Source: Bacilli bacterium (GTDB lineage Bacteria; Bacillota_I; Bacilli_A; RFN20; CAG-826). From it: a DNA stretch of 28,107 nt. Position 1 is the stretch's first letter. Each line of letters begins with the position of its first letter. Position numbers and translations under genes: made by a program. Of this stretch, positions 6,986 to 15,593 are shown one piece after another. The notes beneath the pieces are model-generated. The model did not search any database and was not told where the DNA came from. It was given only the letters and a program-made list of their open reading frames with translations. Location: NCBI GenBank assembly GCA_017619815.1, contig JAFZRR010000006.1, positions 1 through 28,107 of the forward strand. The letters are read 5' to 3'.

Positions 6986-8098
6986 ATGAACGTTAAATTA
7001 GGAAAAAGAACATTAGCAACACAAGGCATCATCGTCGGTGTAGTTGCTTTATTTTTAATATCACTATATTTCCTTATGGGCTTTGATGCTCATTTACATC
7101 CCGAGGATACAGTAGCTAAGACATACGACAATACCAACACTTTCTTCTACAAGTGGTACTGGTTATTCGCGGGTGTCTTTTTATTGCTCCTTATCTTATA
7201 TAGTGTTTGGGGTGTTATCCAAGGATTTAGAAACAAGGAATGTATTCCTGTTAAGATTGCTGATAAGACCAAGAAGTATGGATTCTTACTTTCCCAATTA
7301 GTGGGTAGGGACTTTAAGTCTAAATATAAGAGAAGTTTCCTAGGTATTTTCTGGTCCTTCTTAAATCCACTGATGATGATGGGTGTTCAATATATTATCT
7401 TCTCTAAGTTATTTGGTAATGCCTCAATCATCAATTTCCCAGTTTACTTATTAATTGGTGTCGTCTTCTTCTCATTCATCAGTGAATCAAGTAACAATGG
7501 TTTAGTATCTATTACTGCAAATGCAACTTTAATTAATAAAGTTTATGTTCCTAAATACATCTATCCTATTTCTAAGTTACTATCCTCAGCGATTAACTTC
7601 ACTATTTCCTTGGTCCCACTATTAGCGATTGTTTTAATTACACAAATCCCAGGTGCGACATGGCCAAGTGATCCAGGAACAATTATTGTTCTAGTTTTAG
7701 GTTGTATCGTTTTATTCACTATGGCAGTCTTGATGCTATTTGCATTCGCCTTAGGTTTATCTATGTTATTAAGCACCGTTATGGTGTTCTTTAGAGATAT
7801 CCAATTCTTATGGGGTGTCTTAGTGACTATATGGATGTATGGCACACCAATTTTCTATTCCATTAAAACAGTGGATGCGAATGGTAACCACTTAGTGGAA
7901 CCACATAGTTTGCCATGGTTTGTCATTAACTGCAATCCTTTATATCACTTCATAGACTTCTCAAGAGAAGTGTTTATCTATGGTAGATGTCCAAATATCG
8001 TCACTATCGGTATTTGTGCTTTAGCTGCGGTTGTTATGCTCCTATTGGGTGCATCAGTCTTCCGTTGGAAGCAAGATAAGTTTGTTTTATACATTTAG
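6986..8098 (+). CDS. wzm: Polysaccharide ABC transporter, permease (Wzm/TagG family) with N-terminal extension
   Basis: Membrane half of an ABC-2 exporter that moves lipid-linked glycan from the cytoplasm across the membrane, working with the ATPase encoded next. The family hallmark RDFKSKYKRSFLG (108-120) followed by WSFLNPL (123-129) precedes about six membrane helices. Usual Wzm/TagG proteins have about 260-280 residues and start near this hallmark. This one has 370 residues because of an extra N-terminal part of about 100 residues with two membrane segments (about 14-32 and 58-78) joined by a short polar loop. The stop codon is 14 bases from the next ATG. First gene of an 11-gene run, directly behind a strong promoter. 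Confidence 0.92.
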   Translation: MNVKLGKRTLATQGIIVGVVALFLISLYFLMGFDAHLHPEDTVAKTYDNTNTFFYKWYWLFAGVFLLLLILYSVWGVIQGFRNKECIPVKIADKTKKYGFLLSQLVGRDFKSKYKRSFLGIFWSFLNPLMMMGVQYIIFSKLFGNASIINFPVYLLIGVVFFSFISESSNNGLVSITANATLINKVYVPKYIYPISKLLSSAINFTISLVPLLAIVLITQIPGATWPSDPGTIIVLVLGCIVLFTMAVLMLFAFALGLSMLLSTVMVFFRDIQFLWGVLVTIWMYGTPIFYSIKTVDANGNHLVEPHSLPWFVINCNPLYHFIDFSREVFIYGRCPNIVTIGICALAAVVMLLLGASVFRWKQDKFVLYI

Positions 8099-8112
8099 GG
8101 TGGTTCATTTAT

Positions 8113-8832
8113 ATGATTGATGTAAAAAATGTAAGCGTTACCTATAAGATCACCCAAGGAAATATTCGTTCCATTAAGGAATATCTAATCCGTGCGGTAA
8201 AAAGAAAACTCAAAGTTAGCAAGTTTGAGGCTCTTAAAGATGTCACTTTACACGTGAATAAAGGTGAAGTTATCGGCATCATCGGTGAAAATGGCGCGGG
8301 TAAGTCCACTATTCTCAAAGTTATTTCCGGTATCTTAAAACCAACAAAAGGTTCCGTGGAAATCCATGGCACTATTGTTCCTATGCTTGAATTAGGTTGT
8401 GGTTTTGACTGGGAATTAACCGGAAGAGAAAACATTTATTTAAACGGTTCAATCTTAGGTTTAGATAAGAAAACAATCGATGAAAAATACGATGAAATAT
8501 TAGCTTTTAGTGAACTTGGTGATTTTATCAACCAGCCAATTAGAACATATTCTTCTGGTATGATGATGCGTTTAGGTTTCTCCATCGCTGTTATCGTGAG
8601 ACCAGAAATCTTAATCGTTGATGAAATCATGGCGGTTGGTGATGACCGTTTCCAAGAAAAGAGCAAAAACAAAATGCGTGAACTCATGTCAGGCGGTGCG
8701 ACCGTCTTGATGGTTTCACACAATATGAATGACATCGAATCATTCTGCAGCCGTGTTATTTGGTTAGATCACGGACAAATCAAGATGGAAGGGGACACTA
8801 AGACGGTTTGCGAAGCATATCGTAATAGATAG
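8113..8832 (+). CDS. wzt: Polysaccharide ABC transporter, ATP-binding subunit (Wzt/TagH family)
   Basis: ATPase driving the glycan exporter. 239 residues: Walker A GENGAGKST (58-66), ABC signature YSSGMMMRL (145-153), Walker B ILIVDE (165-170) and the H-loop His (H202). LELGCGFDWELTGREN (91-106) is typical of the TagH/Wzt branch. The protein ends after the nucleotide-binding domain, so it lacks the C-terminal carbohydrate-binding domain of Wzt proteins that recognise a modified chain end. Export is therefore probably not gated by a terminal cap. AGGGTGG precedes the ATG by 10 bases; the next gene starts 2 bases after the stop. Confidence 0.93.
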   Translation: MIDVKNVSVTYKITQGNIRSIKEYLIRAVKRKLKVSKFEALKDVTLHVNKGEVIGIIGENGAGKSTILKVISGILKPTKGSVEIHGTIVPMLELGCGFDWELTGRENIYLNGSILGLDKKTIDEKYDEILAFSELGDFINQPIRTYSSGMMMRLGFSIAVIVRPEILIVDEIMAVGDDRFQEKSKNKMRELMSGGATVLMVSHNMNDIESFCSRVIWLDHGQIKMEGDTKTVCEAYRNR

Positions 8833-8834
8833 TT

Positions 8835-9710
8835 ATGGAGAGAGTTTTAGTTACTGGTGCAAACGGCTATATCGGCAGAAAAGTTGTCGATGCCTTATTA
8901 GCGCTTGGTTACAAAGTAACCGCGACAGATTTTAAATGTGATCAAATTAACAAAAAAGCTGACTGCGTGGAAATTGATTTATTCAATAACAACGCCAATT
9001 TATATGAACTATTTTTAAAACCAGATCGCCTTATCCATTTAGCGTGGAAAGATGGTTTTAATCATAACGCCTCTAGTCACATCGAATTCCTTCCAAAGCA
9101 CTTCGCTTTTGTGAAGTCTTTAATTGATGCAGGTGTTAAGAATATTGCCGTTATGGGCAGTATGCACGAAGTGGGATTTTATGAAGGGGAAGTTAATGAG
9201 AATACCGCGTGTAATCCATTAAGCTTATATGGCATTAGCAAAAATGCTTTAAGACAATCCCTCATGGTGCTTAACAAAAACAACGATTTCAACCTTTATT
9301 GGTTAAGAGGGTATTACATCTTTGGTAATGATGAGAAGAATCATTCCATCTTCACCAAACTACTTGAGAAAGAAGCCCAAGGTGAAAAATTATTCCCATT
9401 CACCACCGGCGAAAATCAATACGACTTCATCTCTATTGATAACTTAGCGTTAGAAATCGCTTTAGCGAGCGTACAAGATGAAGTAAAAGGCATCATCAAT
9501 GTCTGTTCGGGTAAACCTATATCTCTTAAAGATATGGTTGAATCATTTATCAAGGAGAACGATTTAAAGATTCGTTTGAATTATGGAGTCTTCCCATCTC
9601 GTCCATATGATTCAAAAATCATCTATGGTGATTCAAGCAAAATCAAACAAATTGTTAAAAACTCCAAAAATAAAGAATTAACGAAAGATTTAGAAAGGAT
9701 GCTCGGATAG
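8835..9710 (+). CDS. NAD-dependent epimerase/dehydratase (extended SDR), nucleotide-sugar type
   Basis: 291 residues. Rossmann motif TGANGYIG (7-14), active-site strand AVMGSMHEVG (104-113) and YGISK (Y131, K135) give a complete extended-SDR active site. Position in the glycan operon suggests it modifies a nucleotide sugar, for example as a 4-reductase or epimerase making a second deoxy sugar besides rhamnose; this is inference. It starts 2 bases after the ATPase stop codon, so translation is probably coupled. It is clearly different from RmlB and RmlD encoded further on. Confidence 0.8.
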   Translation: MERVLVTGANGYIGRKVVDALLALGYKVTATDFKCDQINKKADCVEIDLFNNNANLYELFLKPDRLIHLAWKDGFNHNASSHIEFLPKHFAFVKSLIDAGVKNIAVMGSMHEVGFYEGEVNENTACNPLSLYGISKNALRQSLMVLNKNNDFNLYWLRGYYIFGNDEKNHSIFTKLLEKEAQGEKLFPFTTGENQYDFISIDNLALEIALASVQDEVKGIINVCSGKPISLKDMVESFIKENDLKIRLNYGVFPSRPYDSKIIYGDSSKIKQIVKNSKNKELTKDLERMLG

Positions 9711-9715
9711 TAGAA

Positions 9716-10624
9716 ATGGATAAAATCACATTACAGATTCAATCTATTATTTATAAGAATTCCAAAGAAGCATTATTCAGTGCTTTAGATAATCTAGAGA
9801 TCGCTATCAAAGTAGCGAGAAAAGAAGTAGAGGGTTTTTCGGATGTCTTATTTGTCTATGGTGATTCATCACCATCTCAACAATTAAGTGATATAGATGT
9901 TAAAGAAATATCCGAAAGATATAAAGATGTATTCTCTTTTAAATACCGCTACTTCAATAAGAATACTGGTACCGCATTAGGTCATAACATGCTCGGTGAA
10001 GGGTGTGAACAAAAATATATGATGATTATGAATCCTGATGTCAAAGTATCACCACACTTCTTTAGACACATCTTTAAGTTCTTCAAGGAGAAAAAGGATG
10101 CTGGTCTAGTAGAAGCCAGACAAACACCAATTGAACATCAAAAAGAATATAACGTAAAGACATTAGAAACCGACTGGGCCGCAACTGCGTGTTGTGTCTT
10201 CCCAACCGAAGTCTTTAACAAAGTTAAGGGCTTTGATAATGACAGTTTCTTTATGTATTGCGACGACTTAGATTTCTCCTGGAGAATTAGATTATTTTGC
10301 AAACTCAAAATCTATTATTCCCCACAAGCGATTGCCTATCACGCGAAGACACTTAGTGTTTCCGGTAGTTGGCAACCAACTGATGCTGAAAAATATTATT
10401 CCGCCGAAGCCGCTATCTTTATGGCGCATAAGTGGTCTAATCCAAAGAGATGTAAAAAACTTTGCTTTAACTTCTCTAATTCCAGCGATCCACAATTAAA
10501 GAAAGCCGCCGAGACATTCTTAAAGAGAAAAGAAGAAGGAACACTCCCTACTCCTATCGACAAAACTCATAAAGTAGCAAGATTCTACGGCGATTATTAT
10601 TCAAAGAATAGGTTCGTATTATAA
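9716..10624 (+). CDS. GT2 family glycosyltransferase
   Basis: 302 residues. The N-terminal segment LQIQSIIYKNSKEAL replaces the usual V-x-Y-N start of family 2. NTGTALGHN (83-91), MNPDV (105-109, DxD equivalent) and FFMYCDDLDFSWR (178-190, catalytic-base region) are typical of the rhamnosyltransferase-like branch that extends surface polysaccharides. Cytosolic, no membrane helix. The C-terminal 60 residues are Lys-rich. Five bases separate it from the upstream gene and one from the next. Linkage and donor are not predictable. Confidence 0.85.
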   Translation: MDKITLQIQSIIYKNSKEALFSALDNLEIAIKVARKEVEGFSDVLFVYGDSSPSQQLSDIDVKEISERYKDVFSFKYRYFNKNTGTALGHNMLGEGCEQKYMMIMNPDVKVSPHFFRHIFKFFKEKKDAGLVEARQTPIEHQKEYNVKTLETDWAATACCVFPTEVFNKVKGFDNDSFFMYCDDLDFSWRIRLFCKLKIYYSPQAIAYHAKTLSVSGSWQPTDAEKYYSAEAAIFMAHKWSNPKRCKKLCFNFSNSSDPQLKKAAETFLKRKEEGTLPTPIDKTHKVARFYGDYYSKNRFVL

Positions 10625-10625
10625 T

Positions 10626-12023
10626 ATGGCAGACCAAATGAAAAAGATCGAACAAGGTATGCAAGATAGGGAGAAATACCTTGAAGCGAAAGCAAAATAC
10701 GATCGCTTATTAAAACACATTAAAGAATTCAAGGAAGGAAAGGTTAACGATAAACCACTCCTTACTTGTATTATGAGAACTCAAGGCAAAAGACGCGAAG
10801 CGTTAGAAGAAATTTTACTTTGCTTATCCGCTCAGACATGTCATGACTTTGAGTTTATTATCATTCCTCACAAAGTGAGCGAAGATAGTTTAAAAGAAAT
10901 TACTGAAATGATTTCTGAACTTCCAAAATGGTTACAAGATAACACACGTATTTGCCCATTAAACGAAGGAAATAGAACCACACCACTTAACTATGGTTTC
11001 TCTATTGCTAAAGGCTTATATGCGGCAATTATCGATGATGATGACTTAATCATGGAAGATTATGTTGAAACATTTATTAATGGTATAAAAGAAAATTACG
11101 GCACAATCTTACACGCTTATACCGTTCCACAAGATTGGACTGTTATCAAAGATAAAAATAACGAAAATATTTTACGAGCCATCGCGGAACCACTCGATAT
11201 CTACTGTCGTAAGTTCTCTATTGAGAACGAAATGACAATGAACTTCTGTCCATTAATGGGACAATGTTTCCCACTATATGCGTTTAGAGAATTAGATATC
11301 AAATTCGACGAATCATTAGATACCACAGAAGACTGGGATTATCTTATGAGATGCGCCGCCATTTGTGGTGTCACTGATATCAAACGCGTGGTCGCTGTTT
11401 ATCGTATGTGGAAGACTGGCGAAAGTAGCCGCACTGCTCACAGTAAGAAAGTTTGGGATGATAACTACAAGATGCTTGTGAAGCGTTTCTCAGAAATGCA
11501 AATCATCTATCCATTCAAAAATACTGGTGAAGATAGATTCCCAATTGGTGTGGAAGCTTTTTATAGCAACAAAAAAGGCCACTTCACTCAAGGAAAACAT
11601 ATCATTCCTAAGTTTGACCATGATGATAATGGTTTAACTAGGGTTAATATTCCTAACTTAGAAAAATATGGACCACTCATCTCCTTTAGATTTGATCCAG
11701 ATAGTAACGGCAACCGTGTCGTTAATAACTTTGCAATTAAATTTATCTTAGAAGATGGTTCTGAATTATCTTTAGAAAAAGCTAATAAATACACAAATGG
11801 TGTCGAACATGTTAAAGACTCTTATACATTCTTAGATGATGATCCACAAATCTGCTTTAACTTTGAAAAAGCAGTCGTCATCTCCAGAGTGGAAATTCAA
11901 TACTTTATCGATGAATTTATCAAAGATAAACAATACAAACCAAAGAAAGTTCGCCGTCCATTTATCAAACGTGTGAAAAACAAAATTAAAAAGATTTTAA
12001 GATGGATAAAGTCTCGTTTGTAA
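10626..12023 (+). CDS. GT2 family glycosyltransferase with extra C-terminal domain
   Basis: 465 residues. An N-terminal helical stretch (1-40) rich in charged residues precedes a GT-A domain (about 44-300): TCIMRTQGKRREAL, AAIIDDDD (133-140, metal-binding Asp cluster) and TTEDWDYLMR (catalytic-base region). Residues about 305-430 form a second, beta-rich domain I do not recognise; its content (RVNIPNL, FRFDP, AIKFILEDGSEL, VEIQYFIDEF) recalls carbohydrate-binding beta-sandwich modules. The last 30 residues are strongly basic and may bind the membrane. The end of the gene overlaps the acyltransferase start by 22 bases. Confidence 0.85.
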   Translation: MADQMKKIEQGMQDREKYLEAKAKYDRLLKHIKEFKEGKVNDKPLLTCIMRTQGKRREALEEILLCLSAQTCHDFEFIIIPHKVSEDSLKEITEMISELPKWLQDNTRICPLNEGNRTTPLNYGFSIAKGLYAAIIDDDDLIMEDYVETFINGIKENYGTILHAYTVPQDWTVIKDKNNENILRAIAEPLDIYCRKFSIENEMTMNFCPLMGQCFPLYAFRELDIKFDESLDTTEDWDYLMRCAAICGVTDIKRVVAVYRMWKTGESSRTAHSKKVWDDNYKMLVKRFSEMQIIYPFKNTGEDRFPIGVEAFYSNKKGHFTQGKHIIPKFDHDDNGLTRVNIPNLEKYGPLISFRFDPDSNGNRVVNNFAIKFILEDGSELSLEKANKYTNGVEHVKDSYTFLDDDPQICFNFEKAVVISRVEIQYFIDEFIKDKQYKPKKVRRPFIKRVKNKIKKILRWIKSRL

Positions 12024-13147
12024 ACAAGTTCAAATATTATTTCGATACAAGCGAACCTGATGCCAGTGATAGTCGATGTAATAACTTCAATATCATTCGT
12101 ATCATCGCCGCGTTTTTGGTGATACTTGGTCATATGTATTTCATTATGGGGCAAGCCGCAAACTTGCCTATTTTTGCTGGTCAAGGAATTCAAATTGTTG
12201 GTGTCAAAATACTCTTTGTATTGTGCGGTTATTTCATCACCAAGAGTTGGCTCAGTGACCAACATCCAGGCAGATATGCAATAAAACGTCTATTTAGAAT
12301 TTATCCTGCTTTGATAGTTTTGGTGTTATTAACAATTTTTGTTTTAGGACCCGTTATGACCAGCTTATCTGCTGGTGAATACTTTTCTAACGCGAACACG
12401 TGGGCGTATTTAAAAAATCTCATCCTCAGTCCTACCTATGGACTTCCAGGAGTCTTTCTAGAAAACGCTTATCCAAACGCAGTCAATGGATCCTTGTGGA
12501 CCATTCCTGTGGAACTCGCAATTTATGTCTTGGTCCCACTATTAACACTTATTCCAGTGAAAAAGAAAACACCAATTGTTGGTGCGGTTCTTCTCACATT
12601 ATGTTTAGTGTTAAATGTCTGTAAAGCTTATCTTTTCCCTGCAAAACAAATAGTATTTTGGGGAAATGACTTATTACAAGCCACCGATTTATTACCAGCT
12701 TTCTTCTTAGGGCACATCTTCTCATTTGTCGATAAGAAGTATTTCAACTGGCAAATCGGTTTAATCGCTTTCTTATTAATTTCCTGCTTATTAGTGAACG
12801 CTATTCCTAATCAATTAAACGATCTTTTCTTCCCTGCTGCGCTTGCCTATTTTGTTCTATCATTCGGTAACGCAGAGAAGCCAGTATTCAGAAATTGGTT
12901 TAAGAAAAGTGACTTCTCATATGGGCTATATTTATACGGATTCCCAATCCAGCAAATCATGTATGTGTTGCTTAAAAAAGCAAACCTACATCCAATACTC
13001 ATGGCATTTATATGCTTTGTAATTGCTCTCGGATTTGCTATATTATCATGGTATTTCGTAGAAAAACCCGCTAATAAACTTTGCCAAAAGATACTCTCAT
13101 ATATTCCAAAAAGAAAGAAGGAAGAGCCCACACCTACAGTGGCCTAA
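12002..13147 (+). CDS. Acyltransferase 3 family membrane protein
   Basis: 381 residues, about ten membrane helices. The family signature is at the N-terminus: NFNIIRIIAAFLVILGHMY (28-46), with the conserved Arg (R33) and catalytic-type His (H44). The SLWTIPVE segment and the ending WYFVEKP are also typical. Such enzymes transfer acetyl or other acyl groups to extracytoplasmic sugars (OafA-like). Here it probably decorates the glycan built by the neighbouring glycosyltransferases. The start overlaps the upstream gene by 22 bases in another frame. No later Met would keep the signature, so this start is well supported even without a clear ribosome binding site. Confidence 0.9.
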   Translation: MDKVSFVNKFKYYFDTSEPDASDSRCNNFNIIRIIAAFLVILGHMYFIMGQAANLPIFAGQGIQIVGVKILFVLCGYFITKSWLSDQHPGRYAIKRLFRIYPALIVLVLLTIFVLGPVMTSLSAGEYFSNANTWAYLKNLILSPTYGLPGVFLENAYPNAVNGSLWTIPVELAIYVLVPLLTLIPVKKKTPIVGAVLLTLCLVLNVCKAYLFPAKQIVFWGNDLLQATDLLPAFFLGHIFSFVDKKYFNWQIGLIAFLLISCLLVNAIPNQLNDLFFPAALAYFVLSFGNAEKPVFRNWFKKSDFSYGLYLYGFPIQQIMYVLLKKANLHPILMAFICFVIALGFAILSWYFVEKPANKLCQKILSYIPKRKKEEPTPTVA

Positions 13148-13153
13148 TAAATT

Positions 13154-13699
13154 ATGTTCACATTCAAAGAAACCAAAATTAAAGACGTCTATGTCATTGA
13201 ACCAAAAGTCTTCGGCGATAACCGTGGATATTTTATGGAAACCTATAAAAAGGAAGATTTTGATAATGCTGGATTAAAGTATAACTTTGTTCAAGACAAT
13301 CAATCCAAATCCAAGAAAGGTGTCCTTAGAGGTCTTCACTACCAAAAGAATTTCCCACAAGCCAAATTAGTGAGAGTTATTTCTGGTGAAGTCTTTGATG
13401 TGGCTGTTGATTTAAGAAAAGATAGCCCAACATATGGTCAATGGGTGGGAGAAATCTTAACGAGTGAAAATAAAAAGATGCTTATGATTCCAAGAGGTTT
13501 TGCGCATGGCTTTATGGTCTTAAGTGAAACCGCGGAATTTACCTATAAATGTGATGAAGTCTATCATCCAGAAGATGAAGGCGGAATTATGTGGAATGAT
13601 CCAGATGTCGGTGTGGAATGGCCAAGCGATATTGAACCACTTCTCTCTGAGAAGGATCAAAAACATCCAAGTTTAAAAGAAAGTAAGATTAGTTTCTAA
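13154..13699 (+). CDS. rmlC: dTDP-4-dehydrorhamnose 3,5-epimerase
   Basis: Third step of dTDP-L-rhamnose synthesis: epimerises dTDP-4-keto-6-deoxy-glucose at C3 and C5. 181 residues, normal family length. Conserved segments: GDNRGYFMETY (21-31), DNQSKSKKGVLRGLHYQ (48-64) with catalytic His H62, VDLR (85-88), MIPRGFAHGF (111-120) and the catalytic-type Tyr Y131. The protein is a cupin-fold dimer in the cytosol. It starts 6 bases after the acyltransferase stop; its stop codon shares one base with the ATG of rmlD. Confidence 0.96.
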   Translation: MFTFKETKIKDVYVIEPKVFGDNRGYFMETYKKEDFDNAGLKYNFVQDNQSKSKKGVLRGLHYQKNFPQAKLVRVISGEVFDVAVDLRKDSPTYGQWVGEILTSENKKMLMIPRGFAHGFMVLSETAEFTYKCDEVYHPEDEGGIMWNDPDVGVEWPSDIEPLLSEKDQKHPSLKESKISF

Positions 13700-14577
13700 T
13701 GAATAAAGATTTATCGATTATTGTTACAGGTAGCAAAGGACAACTGGGTTACGACTGCGTAAGAATATTAAAACAACGTGGTTATAATCATGTTTTTGGC
13801 ATCGATATTAACGATGTTGATTTAACTGACGAATCCGCAGTTAATAAGTTCTTTGATAGTCATAAGCCAGATGTTGTTATGCATAACGCTGCTTGGACCG
13901 CAGTCGATAAAGCAGAACAATTCCCTGAAGAAGTCCGTAAAGCGAATGTCTTAGCGAGCTCTTATATCGCAAACGCATGTAAGAAATATCACGCAAAGAT
14001 GTTCTTAATTTCCACAGACTATGTCTTTAACGGACAAGGAACTAAATTCTATGAAGTTGATGATCCAAAAGGTGGCTTATCCGTTTACGGAAAGAGCAAA
14101 TCAGATGCTGAAGATTTAGTGAAGAGCATTCTTAAAGAACACTTCATTATCAGAACATCCTGGGCTTTTGGTGTTAACGGCAATAACTTTGTTAAGTCAA
14201 TGATTAATCACGCGGAAAATGGCGCAAAAGAGTTATTAATTGTCGATGATCAAATCGGTTCACCAACATACACATATGATTTAGCAACACTTATGTGCGA
14301 CATGATGGAAACAGAAAAATATGGAACATATCACGCAACTAATGAAGGAGTGACTTCTTGGGCGGAATTTGCTTCCTTTATCTTCAAAGAAATTAACAGT
14401 GACTTAGTGGTTAAGAAAGTGTCCACTAGTGAATATATGAAGCTTGTGAAAAACCAAGCTGTTCGTCCACTTAACAGTAGACTTAGTAAGGAATCACTTG
14501 TGAAAGCAGGTTTTAATAAATTACCAACCTGGCAAGATGCAGTGAAAAGATATATACATGAGGAGTTAAAAAAGTAA
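13699..14577 (+). CDS. rmlD: dTDP-4-dehydrorhamnose reductase
   Basis: Last step of dTDP-L-rhamnose synthesis, NAD(P)H-dependent reduction of the 4-keto group. 292 residues. Motifs: TGSKGQLG (10-17), HNAAWTAVDKAE (62-73), the active-site LISTDYVF (103-110), and YGKSK (Y130, K134). RTSWAFG and the ending with RPLNSRLSK are typical of RmlD. Start and stop (TAATG overlap with rmlC; one base before rmlB) show tight translational coupling. Confidence 0.96.
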   Translation: MNKDLSIIVTGSKGQLGYDCVRILKQRGYNHVFGIDINDVDLTDESAVNKFFDSHKPDVVMHNAAWTAVDKAEQFPEEVRKANVLASSYIANACKKYHAKMFLISTDYVFNGQGTKFYEVDDPKGGLSVYGKSKSDAEDLVKSILKEHFIIRTSWAFGVNGNNFVKSMINHAENGAKELLIVDDQIGSPTYTYDLATLMCDMMETEKYGTYHATNEGVTSWAEFASFIFKEINSDLVVKKVSTSEYMKLVKNQAVRPLNSRLSKESLVKAGFNKLPTWQDAVKRYIHEELKK

Positions 14578-14578
14578 T

Positions 14579-15592
14579 ATGGCAAAATTCTTAGTTACCG
14601 GAGGCGCCGGATTCATCGGTGGTAATTTCCTCCACATTATGGTTAATCGTTATCCAAATGACCAATATGTGTGCATTGATGCACTCACATACGCAGGTAA
14701 TATGGAAACTCTTGAACCAATTATGAACAAACCAAACTTCAAATTCGTTCACGAAGATATTACCAATCGCGAAGCGGTTTATAAATTATTCGAAGAAGAA
14801 CACTTTGACTATGTTATTAACTTTGCCGCGGAAAGCCATGTTGATAGAAGTATCGAAAACCCAGAAGTCTTCTTAAAGACCAATATTTTAGGCACTCAAG
14901 TTTTAATGGATGCTTGTAGAAAATACGGTATTAAAAGATATCACCAAGTTTCTACAGACGAAGTCTATGGTGATTTACCACTTGATAGACCGGATTTATT
15001 CTTCCATGAAGATACACCTATCCATACATCCTCACCATATAGTGCTTCTAAAGCTAGTGCTGACTTATTAGTACTCGCTTATCATAGAACATTTGGTTTA
15101 CCAGTGACTATTTCTCGCTGCAGCAATAACTATGGTCCATATCACTTCCCAGAAAAACTCATTCCATTAATGATTCAAAAAGCATTAAGAAATGAAAAAT
15201 TACCAGTTTATGGCAATGGTTTAAATGTCAGAGACTGGTTATATGTCGGTGACCACTGTAACGCGATTGACTTAGTGGTCAGAAAAGGTAGAGATGGCGA
15301 AGTCTACAATATCGGTGGTCATAACGAAAAGACCAATTTAGAAGTTGTTAAAACCATCTTAAAAGCCTTAGGAAAGCCTGAATCATTAATTGAATATGTT
15401 AAAGATAGACCAGGTCATGACTTAAGATACGCGATGGATCCAACAAAGATTGAAACTGAATTAGGTTGGAAACCAGAGCATAATTTCGAAACCGGTATTC
15501 AAGCGACAATTAAATGGAATTTAGAAAACCAAGAATGGTTATCTCACGTCGAATCTGGTGAATATCAAAACTGGATGAAACGCCACTACTAA
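14579..15592 (+). CDS. rmlB: dTDP-glucose 4,6-dehydratase
   Basis: Second step of the rhamnose pathway, converting dTDP-glucose to dTDP-4-keto-6-deoxyglucose with bound NAD+. 337 residues, normal length. TGGAGFIG (7-14), AAESHVDRSIENP (83-95), STDEVYG with the catalytic T126-D127-E128, YSASKASAD (Y154, K158) and NNYGPYHFPEKLIP are all present. It starts one base after the rmlD stop, behind GAGG upstream of the ATG. Confidence 0.97.
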   Translation: MAKFLVTGGAGFIGGNFLHIMVNRYPNDQYVCIDALTYAGNMETLEPIMNKPNFKFVHEDITNREAVYKLFEEEHFDYVINFAAESHVDRSIENPEVFLKTNILGTQVLMDACRKYGIKRYHQVSTDEVYGDLPLDRPDLFFHEDTPIHTSSPYSASKASADLLVLAYHRTFGLPVTISRCSNNYGPYHFPEKLIPLMIQKALRNEKLPVYGNGLNVRDWLYVGDHCNAIDLVVRKGRDGEVYNIGGHNEKTNLEVVKTILKALGKPESLIEYVKDRPGHDLRYAMDPTKIETELGWKPEHNFETGIQATIKWNLENQEWLSHVESGEYQNWMKRHY

Positions 15593-15593
15593 T

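Noticed and set aside
11897..12265. Minus-strand frame of 122 codons over the GT2/acyltransferase overlap
   Set aside because: Lies wholly within two well-supported genes; low-complexity translation with no motif.
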